A DNA stretch of 64,000 nt from CAZQKW01 sp964594075 (GTDB taxonomy: Bacteria; Desulfobacterota; WTBG01; CAIYCZ01): contig CAZQKW010000008.1 in assembly GCA_964594075.1 (NCBI GenBank), forward strand, positions 28,780 through 92,779, read 5' to 3'. Positions 28,532-37,634 of this stretch are shown piece by piece; the first letter of the stretch is position 1; each line of letters starts with the position of its first letter. A program made the translations under genes and the position numbers. A model generated the notes under the pieces. It saw only the letters and a list, made by a program, of their open reading frames with translations. It had not been told where the DNA came from and made no database searches.

Positions 28532-29077
28532 TTATTTAAAACGGAAGATAATGGTTGGAAGCCGCGAAAGAAGGCGGTATAATCGCGAATAAAGAGCCCC
28601 AACTACGGGTAACACTTTATTGCCCACTAATTGTTTTTTAATCCGTGATGCATAAACAAAAGATTTTATAAGAAATTGCCAGTAATATCCCACAGCTCTG
28701 TTAATGATTGACCACAACGGTTTTTCCAAATGAACAGTCCCTTCGGCAGTGTAAATTTTTACTACTTTTCCAATGATCTGCTCTTTGGCTATCATTGTCA
28801 GAGATAACCCGCAATCCCCTTTTTCGGTATAATAAACCGCATTGCCTTCTTTAATTCGCCCAATAATCCTATGGGCTATTAAACAGCCGTTGCGGTTGAA
28901 AAGTGCAATATCGCCGACCTTTAATTGCTTTTCCGACACCAGCGGCTTAACGCCAATGGAGCTGCTTTCTCCAATAAGGGGCAGCATGCTGGTGCCTCTG
29001 GTTTTAAAGACTTTCTCCCCGCCGCTCGCCTTCCAGAATTCTATGTACTGATTCTTGACGTGTTCAAAATCACTCAT
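28532..29077 (-). CDS. S26/S24-family signal peptidase (Ser-His type)
   Basis: The 181-residue protein has the catalytic Ser motif TRGTSMLPLI (about residues 26-35) and IALFNRNGCLIAHRIIG, where a His takes the place of the bacterial signal-peptidase Lys. YYTEKGD is the next conserved box. This is the SipW/archaeal (S26B) arrangement. Short peptidases of this type often sit in RiPP and PqqD/radical-SAM clusters. Its start overlaps the stop of the C25 peptidase as ATGA, so it is the last gene of the operon that begins upstream of 34911. It could cleave a leader or signal, but the target is unknown. Confidence 0.82.
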   Translation of the reverse strand: MSDFEHVKNQYIEFWKASGGEKVFKTRGTSMLPLIGESSSIGVKPLVSEKQLKVGDIALFNRNGCLIAHRIIGRIKEGNAVYYTEKGDCGLSLTMIAKEQIIGKVVKIYTAEGTVHLEKPLWSIINRAVGYYWQFLIKSFVYASRIKKQLVGNKVLPVVGALYSRLYRLLSRLPTIIFRFK

Positions 29078-32000
29078 CTGATAATAGTAAAAACGCGTGT
29101 TGACTTAGAATACCCCACCAGTTCATTGTTTTGATCATATCCCCCAACGCGCCAGTATACCTGCCCATTCCGATTGCACATAATTTTAAGCAGAAACCAT
29201 GGGAAATATCGCGGCATGAATTCACTGGTTAAAGCAAAACCGAGTAAAGGCAAACGAAGTATCCTGCTTGAGCCAAACGAAGGGTCTGGGGAGAATTCAA
29301 CTTTATATTTTCCCAGATTCATGGCATCTTCCCACCTGAATGTTGGCCGTTGATTTTGGGGAAGTGCTGCATTGTCATCAGGGCTCAACAGCGTAATAGC
29401 GGCCAACGCGTTGGATATCTTAAGTTCAGTTGCCGGGTCTCCAAAAAATGTAAATGTCTCAAGGATGTCTCGTGATGGAATTTGATTGTAGGCGTTGATC
29501 TTTCCCGAATAAACCACCGACCCCACAATAGTATCCCCGTCATTAAACATCCCGTTAAAGATCTTCTCCGCCAGCACTTCATGCTCGGAAGTAAACCCAA
29601 GTCCTGTTGGAGCAAGGCAGGCAATCGCGCCTTTGCCCTGCGCACGCACAAATTCTTCGGCAAGGGAATATTGATCAAGAAAATTAGGAAAGAATCCATT
29701 AAGACAATTAAGCGTCATGACGAAGGTGAGTCGGTCGCCATTGCTCAGACGCTCAACATCGTTGCGGGGTATGGAATCTTTATCATCAGGGGTGTGAAAA
29801 AGAAATTCCCCTGCCCAGTTATCAACGGAACCGTGACCCGTATAGTTTGTTAAGAGGCTTCCCGCATTAATCTTATTCACTAAATCGGTTGTTGCCTGTT
29901 GCACCGTTCCATAGGTGCTCAGATAAACCTTCTCGGCGGTAAAATTTTCGGGCAATAAAGAGGCAAGTTTATTTGAGACCCGCTCGAATTCTCCTCCTTG
30001 ATCTGCTGCCAAAATTATGCGCTTTGCCCATAGTCCTGCAGTTCCTTCTTCATATGTTTTAACTTTTTCAATGATATTATTAATATCTTGCGAGGTTTTA
30101 ACACATAATCTCCCCATTATCATATCAGGAATTGGATCGGAGCCCTGGACGCACGCAAACCAGTTATCCGTAGGTGTATCGCCTAATGTGTATGACTGGT
30201 ACAGGTATGTGGGCACAAAGTCCACATTGCCCTTGCTGAAATTGTCGGTATCATCACGGTAGTCAATGCTTGCGTCACCAACTAAAAGTACATACGTAGG
30301 ATGACCGCTCGCATTCCAATTATTGTAAGCATACGTTAAAAATTCCTTGATGGCACGGGCATCCTTAATACCATATGAGAACTCGTCATAAATATCCTGA
30401 ATTTTTACGATCTCCGTATTGAGTCCCTGCATGGTGCGATATTCTTTTAACGCCGTTATGTCATCATAAAAATTCTCATGGGTTATGATGATATAATCAA
30501 CATCCTCGCGGGCAGTCTTAAGAGCAGATGGTTCATCGCGCTTTATTTCCACAGGGCTTTTAAATGTGTCTGTGGTTGCCGCATAATATTTTCTTACCGT
30601 TCCACTCAGCGTATCGCCGAATTTCACTGTGTAATTTCCACCGTTTGAGATAATCTGGGGATTCGTGATGTGTAAAATATTTGCCGGGTCTGTGATATCA
30701 AATAACCATGGTGTGCTATTGGTAAAATTCTTGACTTCAAAAGCAGCGTTGCCAGTGCCTTCGCCGTAAAATTTTAAAATATTGTTTTCTGCAATGCAGG
30801 AATCAATATATTGTATTTCAAACCAATTTAGATAAACCCGGTCAACACTGGTCCCTGGAGCAAGTATTTCTTCCACTTTGATTGAATTATTCCCATTGAC
30901 AAATAACGAAGGAGAAATATCCGGGACATCAATGGTCTGCTCTTTCTGTCCCTGCCAAGGAAAATCAATAACCAGATTATTGTTTACATAAACTCTGGTC
31001 TGATGGGAAAGGCTGGTTTCAGCCCGGAGATTAATCTTCATGGAAAAACTGCCGCTGGTTACTATGTTATTTAATGGCGCGGTGAATGTTGCCGATGCTG
31101 TTGTTGTTTCGGTCGGCTGCAGTCGCTCCCAAAACCAGTGATCAACCTCTATTCCATCAGGGATGTTGGGAATGCTTTCCCAGTAGCGTTTATCTTCTTC
31201 CCCCCGATATGAGTTTTTAAATGTAGTTTGCACAGGATATCCTGTAAACTGGCTTCCATCCTTTATAGTCATATTTTTTCCGTCAGTTGATCCTTGATAT
31301 AACCAATAAACGTTTTTCTTGGCATATAATGACTTAAACGGCACTCCATAGAAAAGAATATAATCGCCTGGCTTGAATGACCCTGTGCCGCTGCGGTATA
31401 TGGGAATCTCTATCCCCTGATTTTCAACTTTTAAATTTTCATTGGAGGTATTAGTCAGCGTAATGCCAAGTGCAACTAAGTCCTCATAGCTTATTTTATA
31501 AATGCCTTCCTCCTGAATGGTTATGCGCACTGCATAGGGGCTGTTTTCAATTTCTAAAGACTGCACGCCTGCGGGAACTGCTGTTTTTTGCGGCAAACGG
31601 CTTACGGTTTCTTCAGTGTCTGCACCGTAATTTAACAATGTGGTTTTATAAATATTTTTAAAAAGGTCAAATTTCCTACTGCGTAGTTTTTTTGGGGATG
31701 CTCCTTCGTCCAGCGCCGTCTTGCAAACACCGGCATTTTTTTTAACGTATTTGATATGAACTCTAAACTTGGTATGAATTTCAAGGGTTTTTGCAGCAGG
31801 ATTATATTGCACAGGATACAGCCTTACATTGGCAATAGCCTTGTCGCGCATATATCCCGTAAAAGCTACCGAGGCAAGCTGGCCAGGGAAAAAGGCATTG
31901 GTTGCGTAGGTCTCGGCGTCTATTCTATATTGTTCTTTAATTTTCTTTTCGCCTGAATCATCTTCCACTAGTTCCCGATACGGAACCGGGGCAAGCAAAA

Positions 32001-32349
32001 AATCGCGCAGCTCAATTTTTTCAAGGGATGCCACCAAGACTTCAATCTCTGATCCCTCGGGAATCTCAATAAGCTGACCGCGCACGACTACGCCCGGCGC
32101 GCCGCTCACATCATATATGCCACACCCTTTAATTAGCAGAGACTGATATGCCTCAATGGGAGCAGGCGTGACAGCATATTGAATTGTAGAAACCTCAAGG
32201 AGAATCCCCTCTTCGTTATTCTGAACCACGTCCACGGCTATCTCGGCCGTGCTACTTTCTCCAATCCGAGGAAGAAATACCAAAGCCGCCAAAAGAATAA
32301 TGAGCATTGGCACAATGAAATATCTTATCTGAACATTTTCTGGCTTCAT
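29074..32349 (-). CDS. Gingipain-like cysteine peptidase (family C25), secreted or membrane-anchored
   Basis: The protein is about 1091 residues. It starts with a hydrophobic signal/anchor segment (about 10-28), followed by beta-rich regions and a C25 peptidase domain. The catalytic dyad is visible: H839 in NYTGHGS and C882 in MTLNCLNGFF. Before it are the gingipain-type segments YIIITHENFYDDITALKEYR and YVLLVGDASIDY. The C-terminus (about 990-1091) looks like a fibronectin type III-like or sandwich domain (PTFRWEDA... VYWRVGGYD). ATG at 32349 has AAAGGG upstream; a TTG at 32382 would overlap the previous gene. Gingipains are extracellular. Position in the RiPP operon suggests a role in leader removal or in processing at the cell surface, which is inference. 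Confidence 0.88.
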   Translation of the reverse strand: MKPENVQIRYFIVPMLIILLAALVFLPRIGESSTAEIAVDVVQNNEEGILLEVSTIQYAVTPAPIEAYQSLLIKGCGIYDVSGAPGVVVRGQLIEIPEGSEIEVLVASLEKIELRDFLLAPVPYRELVEDDSGEKKIKEQYRIDAETYATNAFFPGQLASVAFTGYMRDKAIANVRLYPVQYNPAAKTLEIHTKFRVHIKYVKKNAGVCKTALDEGASPKKLRSRKFDLFKNIYKTTLLNYGADTEETVSRLPQKTAVPAGVQSLEIENSPYAVRITIQEEGIYKISYEDLVALGITLTNTSNENLKVENQGIEIPIYRSGTGSFKPGDYILFYGVPFKSLYAKKNVYWLYQGSTDGKNMTIKDGSQFTGYPVQTTFKNSYRGEEDKRYWESIPNIPDGIEVDHWFWERLQPTETTTASATFTAPLNNIVTSGSFSMKINLRAETSLSHQTRVYVNNNLVIDFPWQGQKEQTIDVPDISPSLFVNGNNSIKVEEILAPGTSVDRVYLNWFEIQYIDSCIAENNILKFYGEGTGNAAFEVKNFTNSTPWLFDITDPANILHITNPQIISNGGNYTVKFGDTLSGTVRKYYAATTDTFKSPVEIKRDEPSALKTAREDVDYIIITHENFYDDITALKEYRTMQGLNTEIVKIQDIYDEFSYGIKDARAIKEFLTYAYNNWNASGHPTYVLLVGDASIDYRDDTDNFSKGNVDFVPTYLYQSYTLGDTPTDNWFACVQGSDPIPDMIMGRLCVKTSQDINNIIEKVKTYEEGTAGLWAKRIILAADQGGEFERVSNKLASLLPENFTAEKVYLSTYGTVQQATTDLVNKINAGSLLTNYTGHGSVDNWAGEFLFHTPDDKDSIPRNDVERLSNGDRLTFVMTLNCLNGFFPNFLDQYSLAEEFVRAQGKGAIACLAPTGLGFTSEHEVLAEKIFNGMFNDGDTIVGSVVYSGKINAYNQIPSRDILETFTFFGDPATELKISNALAAITLLSPDDNAALPQNQRPTFRWEDAMNLGKYKVEFSPDPSFGSSRILRLPLLGFALTSEFMPRYFPWFLLKIMCNRNGQVYWRVGGYDQNNELVGYSKSTRVFTIIR

Positions 32350-32368
32350 AATAGGGTGCCCTTTCTGT

Positions 32369-33523
32369 TCATAAGGCATCAATAATCTCAGCCATTGCCT
32401 GCAATGAGCCCGTTCTCATCTCGTAACAATCAATTTCCTTTAAAAAGTTGCCAATTGTTAAAAGCAGCAATGAGTTCTTACCGCTGAATCTCTCTAAAAG
32501 TTTGCTTGTCGTTGCGCGGTTTCTCAAGTTTTTGAGCATTTCAAGTGAGGCGCGTGATTTAGAGAGAGTTTGAATAGTCGGCAAAGCGGAAAAATCAGGT
32601 TGTTCATCAACTAACTGCTCCTGGTAAAAAATATCATCCCGGAATCGATCACAGACAGCCCGAAAGGTATTTGTGATTCCTGCACCCCGTGTAATTGAAA
32701 ACCGATACACAAGATACAGGTTTTCTTCAAACGTCTCCCTAAGTTCTATACCGCACTGCTCACACAAGGAGTCTATGAGTTTTTGATTCCTCCGATAGAG
32801 CGCGAGATCAATGATTGTTCTTTCCGTGCTCTGTTCCTCGTTAGGAATTCCCCGGAGAAGGATAAAGCAGTAGGCTTCGCAGTATGAGCCAATGCTGCCG
32901 GGGAAGAGTTCTTCACAATTAATAAGAAATTTTTCACCGCGACCAATGTTTTTCAGTAATAAACATTTATTAACATCAATGTGGTGCAAAAATGGACTAT
33001 TGTTACGTATGCCAAGGCTCCGAGGAAACGAAGAAATTTTAAAATCGCTCAACCTGACGGCACAGAATTCATCAGAATAAAATTTATACCCGCGGGCAAC
33101 CAGTTCAAGCATCAGCGTTGTCTTGCCAAATGATGATGGCCCGGAAATAATAATGCCCTGCCCGTTTTTTGCTACAACGCCCGCATGAATAAGCATATGG
33201 TCGTCAATTGCATCAATTATATGCTGAAATACCAGCATATGTGCGTGACTAAAAAAATAGTCATCTGCAAACAACGGGTATGCTAATCCATTAACAACAG
33301 CGATGGGGCTTTTTTTTATTCCTTCTTTTAATACATAACACAAAATATCTGTTTTTGCCGGCGTCTGCTGAATAAAATTTTGGTATACTCCTGAGAATAT
33401 TTCAATAAACGCCTGGGTATCAGAATACAGCATCAGTCCAGTATTAAGAAACTGAAATCGCTGGCAGTAACGAGCGATTTTTTGTATATTTTCAAATTCT
33501 TGTTCTTGTAGATTTAATAACAT
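32369..33523 (-). CDS. HprK-like P-loop kinase of the RiPP locus
   Basis: The 384-residue protein has a P-loop, GPSSFGKTT (G128-T136), in the context HAGVVAKNGQGIIISGPS, followed by FYSDEFCAV. This is the layout of HPr-kinase-related proteins that accompany PqqD/radical-SAM peptide clusters. Real HprK phosphorylates HPr; the relatives in RiPP loci are thought to phosphorylate or bind peptide substrates. It overlaps the radical SAM gene upstream by 10 bp and is followed after 19 bp by the C25 peptidase (start 32349). The C-terminal 120 residues are not recognised. Confidence 0.8.
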   Translation of the reverse strand: MLLNLQEQEFENIQKIARYCQRFQFLNTGLMLYSDTQAFIEIFSGVYQNFIQQTPAKTDILCYVLKEGIKKSPIAVVNGLAYPLFADDYFFSHAHMLVFQHIIDAIDDHMLIHAGVVAKNGQGIIISGPSSFGKTTLMLELVARGYKFYSDEFCAVRLSDFKISSFPRSLGIRNNSPFLHHIDVNKCLLLKNIGRGEKFLINCEELFPGSIGSYCEAYCFILLRGIPNEEQSTERTIIDLALYRRNQKLIDSLCEQCGIELRETFEENLYLVYRFSITRGAGITNTFRAVCDRFRDDIFYQEQLVDEQPDFSALPTIQTLSKSRASLEMLKNLRNRATTSKLLERFSGKNSLLLLTIGNFLKEIDCYEMRTGSLQAMAEIIDAL

Positions 33524-34911
33524 TCTGATGGGGTATCCGTCACAGTTAATTGTCTGTGTGATATTTTGCCTTCGGCAAGCTTAATGACGCTCTGTTCATA
33601 CAATGTTATTCTGAAAGTGCAGAATTCATCGGTTTCCCAAATCGTTCCATGCTGTTCAAGCGCCACACCCATACAACTGCTCTGGCAAAAGTTCCTCCAC
33701 ATACAGCTCCTACAACGTTCGATTGTAGTCTTTCTGGTGCTGCGCGCCATCACTAGCTCATTCAGCAATGGATTTGCTTGAATATCCTCAATCTTTGTAT
33801 CTTTTACGTTTCCCAGTTTAAATTGATCCTCCATAAATAACGAACACGGATAAATATTACCCATCGTATCAACAACCATATTTGTGCCTATAGGGCACCA
33901 GCACCGGTCATTCATTAGCTTTCGCGAATCCAGGATATAGCCCGTTAAACCGCACCGTATATCTATATCAGAATATTGATATATTGCGTCCCGTAATATA
34001 TAGGCAAAAAAACGTTCATAGTCTTTGGTGGTTACTCCCGAATGTATTTTATCCCAGTTAGCGCGCGCGTTGCCTTTTTTGCGCAGCGGGAGAAATCGAA
34101 CGAACGAGATTCCTGAGTCCCGTGCAAGCGTCAGGATATTGGGTAAATCAGTAAGGTTCTGCTGCATGATGGTAGTACAAAAGTTGATGTGCTTTTGTAG
34201 CCCGTGCTTTTTGAGCTGTTCTAAACCGGCCATGGCTGCAGTGAAGGACCCTTTTCCCCTGATTGGATCATGAACTTCCGCGGATGATCCGTCTATGCTT
34301 ACCTGAATTGATATATTAAACTGGGAAAGGAACCGTGCACACTCTGCATCTATAAGGGTTGCATTAGTAAGTAAAATAAAATCAGCAGATGGATTAATTG
34401 CAAATAAATCCTTGAAATTTTTTCGCAGCAGCGGCTCCCCGCCGCTTATAACAACCGCGCGTCCTCCCGCAGCATAGAATTTTTCCAAAAATGATGTTAA
34501 CTCCCGGTCCGAAAGTTCGGCCCCTCGAGCCGACATGTTCTGGGCGTAACAGTGTTTGCAATGCAAGTTGCATTTATCGGTAAGATGCAAAAAAACACTC
34601 GTAATGCGCGGTGTCGCAGGAGTAGAGCCACCGACAATTGACAAAAAACCCGATTTGTCAATTGAACACATAAACTGTTCCAGATCTCGCGCAAGGATAT
34701 CTTCAGAAACTGAATAGCGGGATTTTACAGAATTCAAAATATCCTGGACTGAATTCTTACCGTTGCAGAGTTTAAGTATTTCCCACCCAAAATCATTTAC
34801 AACAATCCATGAAGGCCTATCCGGATGGGTTAATATATGATAAGAATTAACTTCTTTGTGGAATGTATCAGCGGGAAGTTCTGGTCTCGTATTTTGATTT
34901 GAATGCATCAT
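33514..34911 (-). CDS. Radical SAM/SPASM peptide maturase with an N-terminal PqqD-like domain
   Basis: The 465-residue enzyme begins with a PqqD/RRE-like domain (about 22-95; WEILKLCNGKNSVQDIL). The radical SAM core follows, with C114, C118 and C121 in KCNLHCKHCYAQN and the GGEPLLR box. The C-terminal SPASM domain has many Cys (CWCPIGTNMVVDTMGNIYPCSLF, CRSCMWRNFCQSSC, DEFCTF) for auxiliary FeS clusters. Such enzymes install thioether, C-C or epimer modifications in ribosomal peptides. A 37-residue precursor gene lies immediately upstream and a free PqqD protein before that. The start is one of two tandem ATGs. A partial terminator separates it from the precursor gene. Confidence 0.92.
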   Translation of the reverse strand: MMHSNQNTRPELPADTFHKEVNSYHILTHPDRPSWIVVNDFGWEILKLCNGKNSVQDILNSVKSRYSVSEDILARDLEQFMCSIDKSGFLSIVGGSTPATPRITSVFLHLTDKCNLHCKHCYAQNMSARGAELSDRELTSFLEKFYAAGGRAVVISGGEPLLRKNFKDLFAINPSADFILLTNATLIDAECARFLSQFNISIQVSIDGSSAEVHDPIRGKGSFTAAMAGLEQLKKHGLQKHINFCTTIMQQNLTDLPNILTLARDSGISFVRFLPLRKKGNARANWDKIHSGVTTKDYERFFAYILRDAIYQYSDIDIRCGLTGYILDSRKLMNDRCWCPIGTNMVVDTMGNIYPCSLFMEDQFKLGNVKDTKIEDIQANPLLNELVMARSTRKTTIERCRSCMWRNFCQSSCMGVALEQHGTIWETDEFCTFRITLYEQSVIKLAEGKISHRQLTVTDTPSECY

Positions 34912-34969
34912 GGTATTCTTTTAAACTGTGGGCAGAAAAAAATCGCCTTATTTTGAGCAGTCCCCAGTT

Positions 34970-35010
34970 AAAAATTTAGGGTTACACACTTAATTTGTGC
35001 ATAACCCTAA
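34970..35010 (-). terminator. Hairpin terminator/attenuator between RiPP precursor and maturase
   Basis: TTAGGGTTA (34976-34984) is perfectly complementary to TAACCCTAA (35002-35010), with an inner CACA/TGTG pair. On the minus strand it is followed by ATTTTTAA, and on the plus strand by a T6 run, so it could act in both directions. Its position after the small precursor gene fits partial termination that raises precursor over enzyme levels. Confidence 0.7.
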
Positions 35011-35051
35011 GACATTTTTTAGAATTAAACGGGTCTCTATTATGAATGAGT

Positions 35052-35165
35052 TTATCGATACGTCGGACACGGACTCGGCGAACACGTCTGTGCAGGTCCA
35101 AGTATTTCTATAATTTCATCTTCAGAATACGTTATAACTTTTGGTGCCTCATATTTTTTTTTCAT
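35052..35165 (-). CDS. Putative RiPP precursor peptide, 37 residues, two-Cys core
   Basis: This small frame starts at ATG 35165 with GGGAGAGGG just upstream and ends at TAA 35052. The N-terminal part, MKKKYEAPKVITYSEDEIIEIL, is charged and helix-prone, like leader peptides bound by PqqD-type domains. It ends in LGPAQT, followed by a short core CSPSPCPTYR with cysteines at residues 28 and 33. Its place between a PqqD gene and an RRE-fused radical SAM/SPASM gene, a private promoter-like TATAAT, and a terminator after it all support a precursor. I infer thioether-type modification of the cysteines; the leader cleavage site is not known. Confidence 0.85.
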   Translation of the reverse strand: MKKKYEAPKVITYSEDEIIEILGPAQTCSPSPCPTYR

Positions 35166-35189
35166 CGCCCTCTCCCTACTGTATTCTGT

Positions 35190-35218
35190 ATTATATTTAT
35201 TTTGAATCTAAATATGTA
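35190..35218 (-). promoter_or_regulatory. Candidate promoter of the RiPP precursor gene
   Basis: On the minus strand a perfect TATAAT lies at 35195-35190, about 25 bp before the start codon. The -35 position 17 bp upstream reads TACATA, which is poor, so the promoter may be activator-dependent or served by another sigma factor. Confidence 0.4.
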
Positions 35219-35386
35219 TCTTCACCATTCTTTAATAACTGTCAGTTATCAATCTTTGTTAATAATATATACTATCAGAATCTTTTGTCAAGATAAATTA
35301 GCTCGCTAATAAAAAGATATAATAAAATTATTTTATTATTTAATTTCAAATTATATAATTATAAAATAAAATATTATTTTTTAAAA

Positions 35387-35659
35387 TCACAACAACAATT
35401 TATTGTTTTCAAAATTCTTGATTGCATTGGCAATGTCAGTTAAAATTTCTTGTTCTGAAATATTGGGGAATTTTTTACACATCTGTTCTTTTATTTCCCT
35501 CAGTGTATAATTGCCATTACATAAGTCCCAAATGCAGTGTGCGGTATTATTTAAAATATGGACTTTCTCATTGTGTGAATCATATATCATCACCTCATCC
35601 CCAAGTTCTTGAATCGTAACATCATCCCTCACTTTTGGTCTCTTTTGCAATTCATCCAT
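35387..35659 (-). CDS. PqqD-family peptide-binding protein of the RiPP locus
   Basis: The 90-residue protein has the PqqD signature: VMIYDSHNEKVHILNNTAHCIWDLCNGNYTLREIKEQM. ATG at 35659 is chosen because AAAGGAGGG lies 10 nt upstream; the longer frame from 35707 lacks this. PqqD proteins bind the leader of a precursor and deliver it to a radical SAM enzyme. The adjacent maturase has its own PqqD-like domain, so the locus has two recognition modules. About 220 bp of very AT-rich DNA with palindromes such as AATAAAATTATTTTATT separates it from the precursor gene. Confidence 0.85.
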   Translation of the reverse strand: MDELQKRPKVRDDVTIQELGDEVMIYDSHNEKVHILNNTAHCIWDLCNGNYTLREIKEQMCKKFPNISEQEILTDIANAIKNFENNKLLL

Positions 35660-35804
35660 GTGCACAATACCCTCCTTTAAAATCAATACATGCTTTTTTG
35701 AAAACACCCTCCTTGCAATCGTCTATTCCTGTAATTTTATGGAATAAAAAAATAAAGCGATTGCATTACCCGAGAAGTGAAAACACGCCTTTTTACCCTG
35801 CTGT

Positions 35805-36692
35805 TTAACCAGTAATGCTCCCCCTTTTCTTTTTATATTTAAGCTTTGTGCCAGGCATAAGAACGTCAGCTACCTCATCACAATAGTCAAAATCTCTGCC
35901 TGATAACACTTTGCTGATAATTTTTGCAGTAGCGGGAATTAAAAAGCGTTCAAAATAGAGATTTAAATGCGGCGGTTCTTTCCACGTAGTATCAAGCATA
36001 CGACAATTATTCTGAAAAACACAGGGAAAACAATCGTCCTCTTCATTAATCGTTTTAATATTCATCTCAGTCTTAACTTTTTGCGCTGTTTCCTCGTTGA
36101 CAATATTATACATTAGTTTTATGCCAAAACTCGATAACAAATGAGCACAATAATAATTTGCCGTATTAGTTGCAAAAATGCTACCTCCCCCTCCACGCCC
36201 GCTAATGTTTCCTGATGCCACTGTTTCTATATTGAGCGCCTTGCACAGCGGTATGGTGAGAGCACATAAATAAAGCCGGCATCCAAAACAGGGGCAATAA
36301 AATCTATATCGCGATATCAGTTCTTGGACGAAGCGCCCATTTAACGCCCGCCAGAATTGTGGGGCGCCGATAACTATCGGCCCTACGCAATATATCCGGC
36401 GTGTTTTCTCAATGGCGGATTTTAATGCCTGTAAATCTTTCCAGAGTGTCTTTTGTTCTCCATAACCTGTTCCGGTGTAAGCACTCATAAGCACAAGCGC
36501 ATCTGCCTTAATATGCGTTAATGACGCATAGAGGACAACCATGCTCTCTATGCCAGAAACGTGGCCTAAAACAAGGCGGGGGATTTTTTTTAGTTCTTCA
36601 ATATAATCCTGAGGAAAAAGATTATGAATATAGGCTTTCATTCCGTCTTGCTTTTCAGCAATATTTTTTTTGAATATGCTCTTATTGAACAT
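35805..36692 (-). CDS. Uncharacterised Cys-rich protein, possibly PP-loop ATPase-like, next to epmA
   Basis: I do not recognise this 295-residue protein with certainty. The segment LVLGHVSGIESMVVLYASL (about 41-59) recalls a degenerate SGGxDS PP-loop of ATP pyrophosphatases. CPCFGCRLYLC (around residue 134) and CFPCVFQNNC (about 222-231) look like metal- or FeS-binding Cys clusters. A glycine-rich SGNISGRGGGGS lies between them. It follows epmA by 12 bp on the same strand, so it is probably cotranscribed with efp-epmA. A role in EF-P modification or tRNA/amino-acid activation is a guess from context. Confidence 0.55.
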   Translation of the reverse strand: MFNKSIFKKNIAEKQDGMKAYIHNLFPQDYIEELKKIPRLVLGHVSGIESMVVLYASLTHIKADALVLMSAYTGTGYGEQKTLWKDLQALKSAIEKTRRIYCVGPIVIGAPQFWRALNGRFVQELISRYRFYCPCFGCRLYLCALTIPLCKALNIETVASGNISGRGGGGSIFATNTANYYCAHLLSSFGIKLMYNIVNEETAQKVKTEMNIKTINEEDDCFPCVFQNNCRMLDTTWKEPPHLNLYFERFLIPATAKIISKVLSGRDFDYCDEVADVLMPGTKLKYKKKRGSITG

Positions 36693-36704
36693 ATATTACG
36701 CCGA

Positions 36705-37634
36705 TTATAATCTCGTTTCGGGAAATGTCTGAACCATGGATATTTCAGTAAAGCCATAGAGTGCCATAATAAGTCTGTCTATACCGAGCGCTATACCTGA
36801 ACAAGAAGGGATTCCCCTCCGCAAATCATCAAGAAATTTTTCATCAACTTTATACGGTTCTTTTTTCATGGCACATCGTTTTTTTTGAGACTGTTTAAAC
36901 CGTTCTTCTTGTTCCATGGGGTCCGTAAGTTCTGTAAAGGCGTTCGCAATTTCAATACCATAAATAAACAGTTCAAAGCGCTCACTCACCAAGCAATTAT
37001 CTTCTTTAATTTTGGCCAGAGAGGCGAGCGCGGCAGGAAAATCATACATAAAGACACACGGGATAGTGGACAGGTACGGGTCAATTTTGTCAACCCAGTC
37101 ACGAAAAAACCGGTCCTCATCCCACACCTTTGATGGTTCCCAGCCTGCTTTACTCATGAAAAGTTCATCCACGCGCACGCGCGTGACGGGTGTGTGCACA
37201 GTCAATTTATAAGCATACCGTTCTGCATCTGCGTGCAACAGATAGCGCAAAAGCTCTTCTGCTTCTTCCATAATCCCCCAATAATTGGTATCAGTTCGGT
37301 ACCATTCCAGGAGAGAAAATTCGGAATTATGCAAAGCCCCGTGTTCATTGGCACGAAACGCGTGAGTAATTTGGTAAATGCGGGGTATTCCAAGCGTCAA
37401 AAGGCGTTTCATCTGCAGTTCCGGCGACGGTGCAAGATAAAATCCTTCCCCAGCAGATATTGCGTCAATGTAGGGATCAATGCCGGGACATTTTACCCGG
37501 CAGGGTGTGTCAACTTCCACATAACCGGTTTTATCAAAAAAACTTCTGATCTTTTTAAAAATACTATGGCGAATTATCACTATCTGCTTAAAATTATGCG
37601 GAAAAGAGTCTGGCATTAACGGCTCTTCGCTCAT
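36705..37634 (-). CDS. epmA: EF-P beta-lysylation enzyme EpmA (PoxA/GenX)
   Basis: The 309-residue class II lysyl-tRNA-synthetase paralogue lacks the anticodon-binding domain, as EpmA does. Motif 2 is ITHAFRANEHGALHNSEFSLLEWYR, and motif 3 is SGIALGIDRLIMALYG near the C-terminus. EpmA attaches (R)-beta-lysine to EF-P. The gene overlaps efp by 4 bp (ATGA), strong evidence of function together. The partner lysine 2,3-aminomutase EpmB is not in the window. Confidence 0.93.
   Translation of the reverse strand: MSEEPLMPDSFPHNFKQIVIIRHSIFKKIRSFFDKTGYVEVDTPCRVKCPGIDPYIDAISAGEGFYLAPSPELQMKRLLTLGIPRIYQITHAFRANEHGALHNSEFSLLEWYRTDTNYWGIMEEAEELLRYLLHADAERYAYKLTVHTPVTRVRVDELFMSKAGWEPSKVWDEDRFFRDWVDKIDPYLSTIPCVFMYDFPAALASLAKIKEDNCLVSERFELFIYGIEIANAFTELTDPMEQEERFKQSQKKRCAMKKEPYKVDEKFLDDLRRGIPSCSGIALGIDRLIMALYGFTEISMVQTFPETRL

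Noticed and set aside
32369..33523. Genuine HPr kinase regulating carbon catabolite control
   Set aside because: It sits inside a RiPP operon, its surrounding motifs differ from HprK, and no HPr or PTS gene is adjacent.
35166..35386. CRISPR or tandem repeats in the AT-rich stretch before the PqqD gene
   Set aside because: Only short AT palindromes are present, with no regular spacing.
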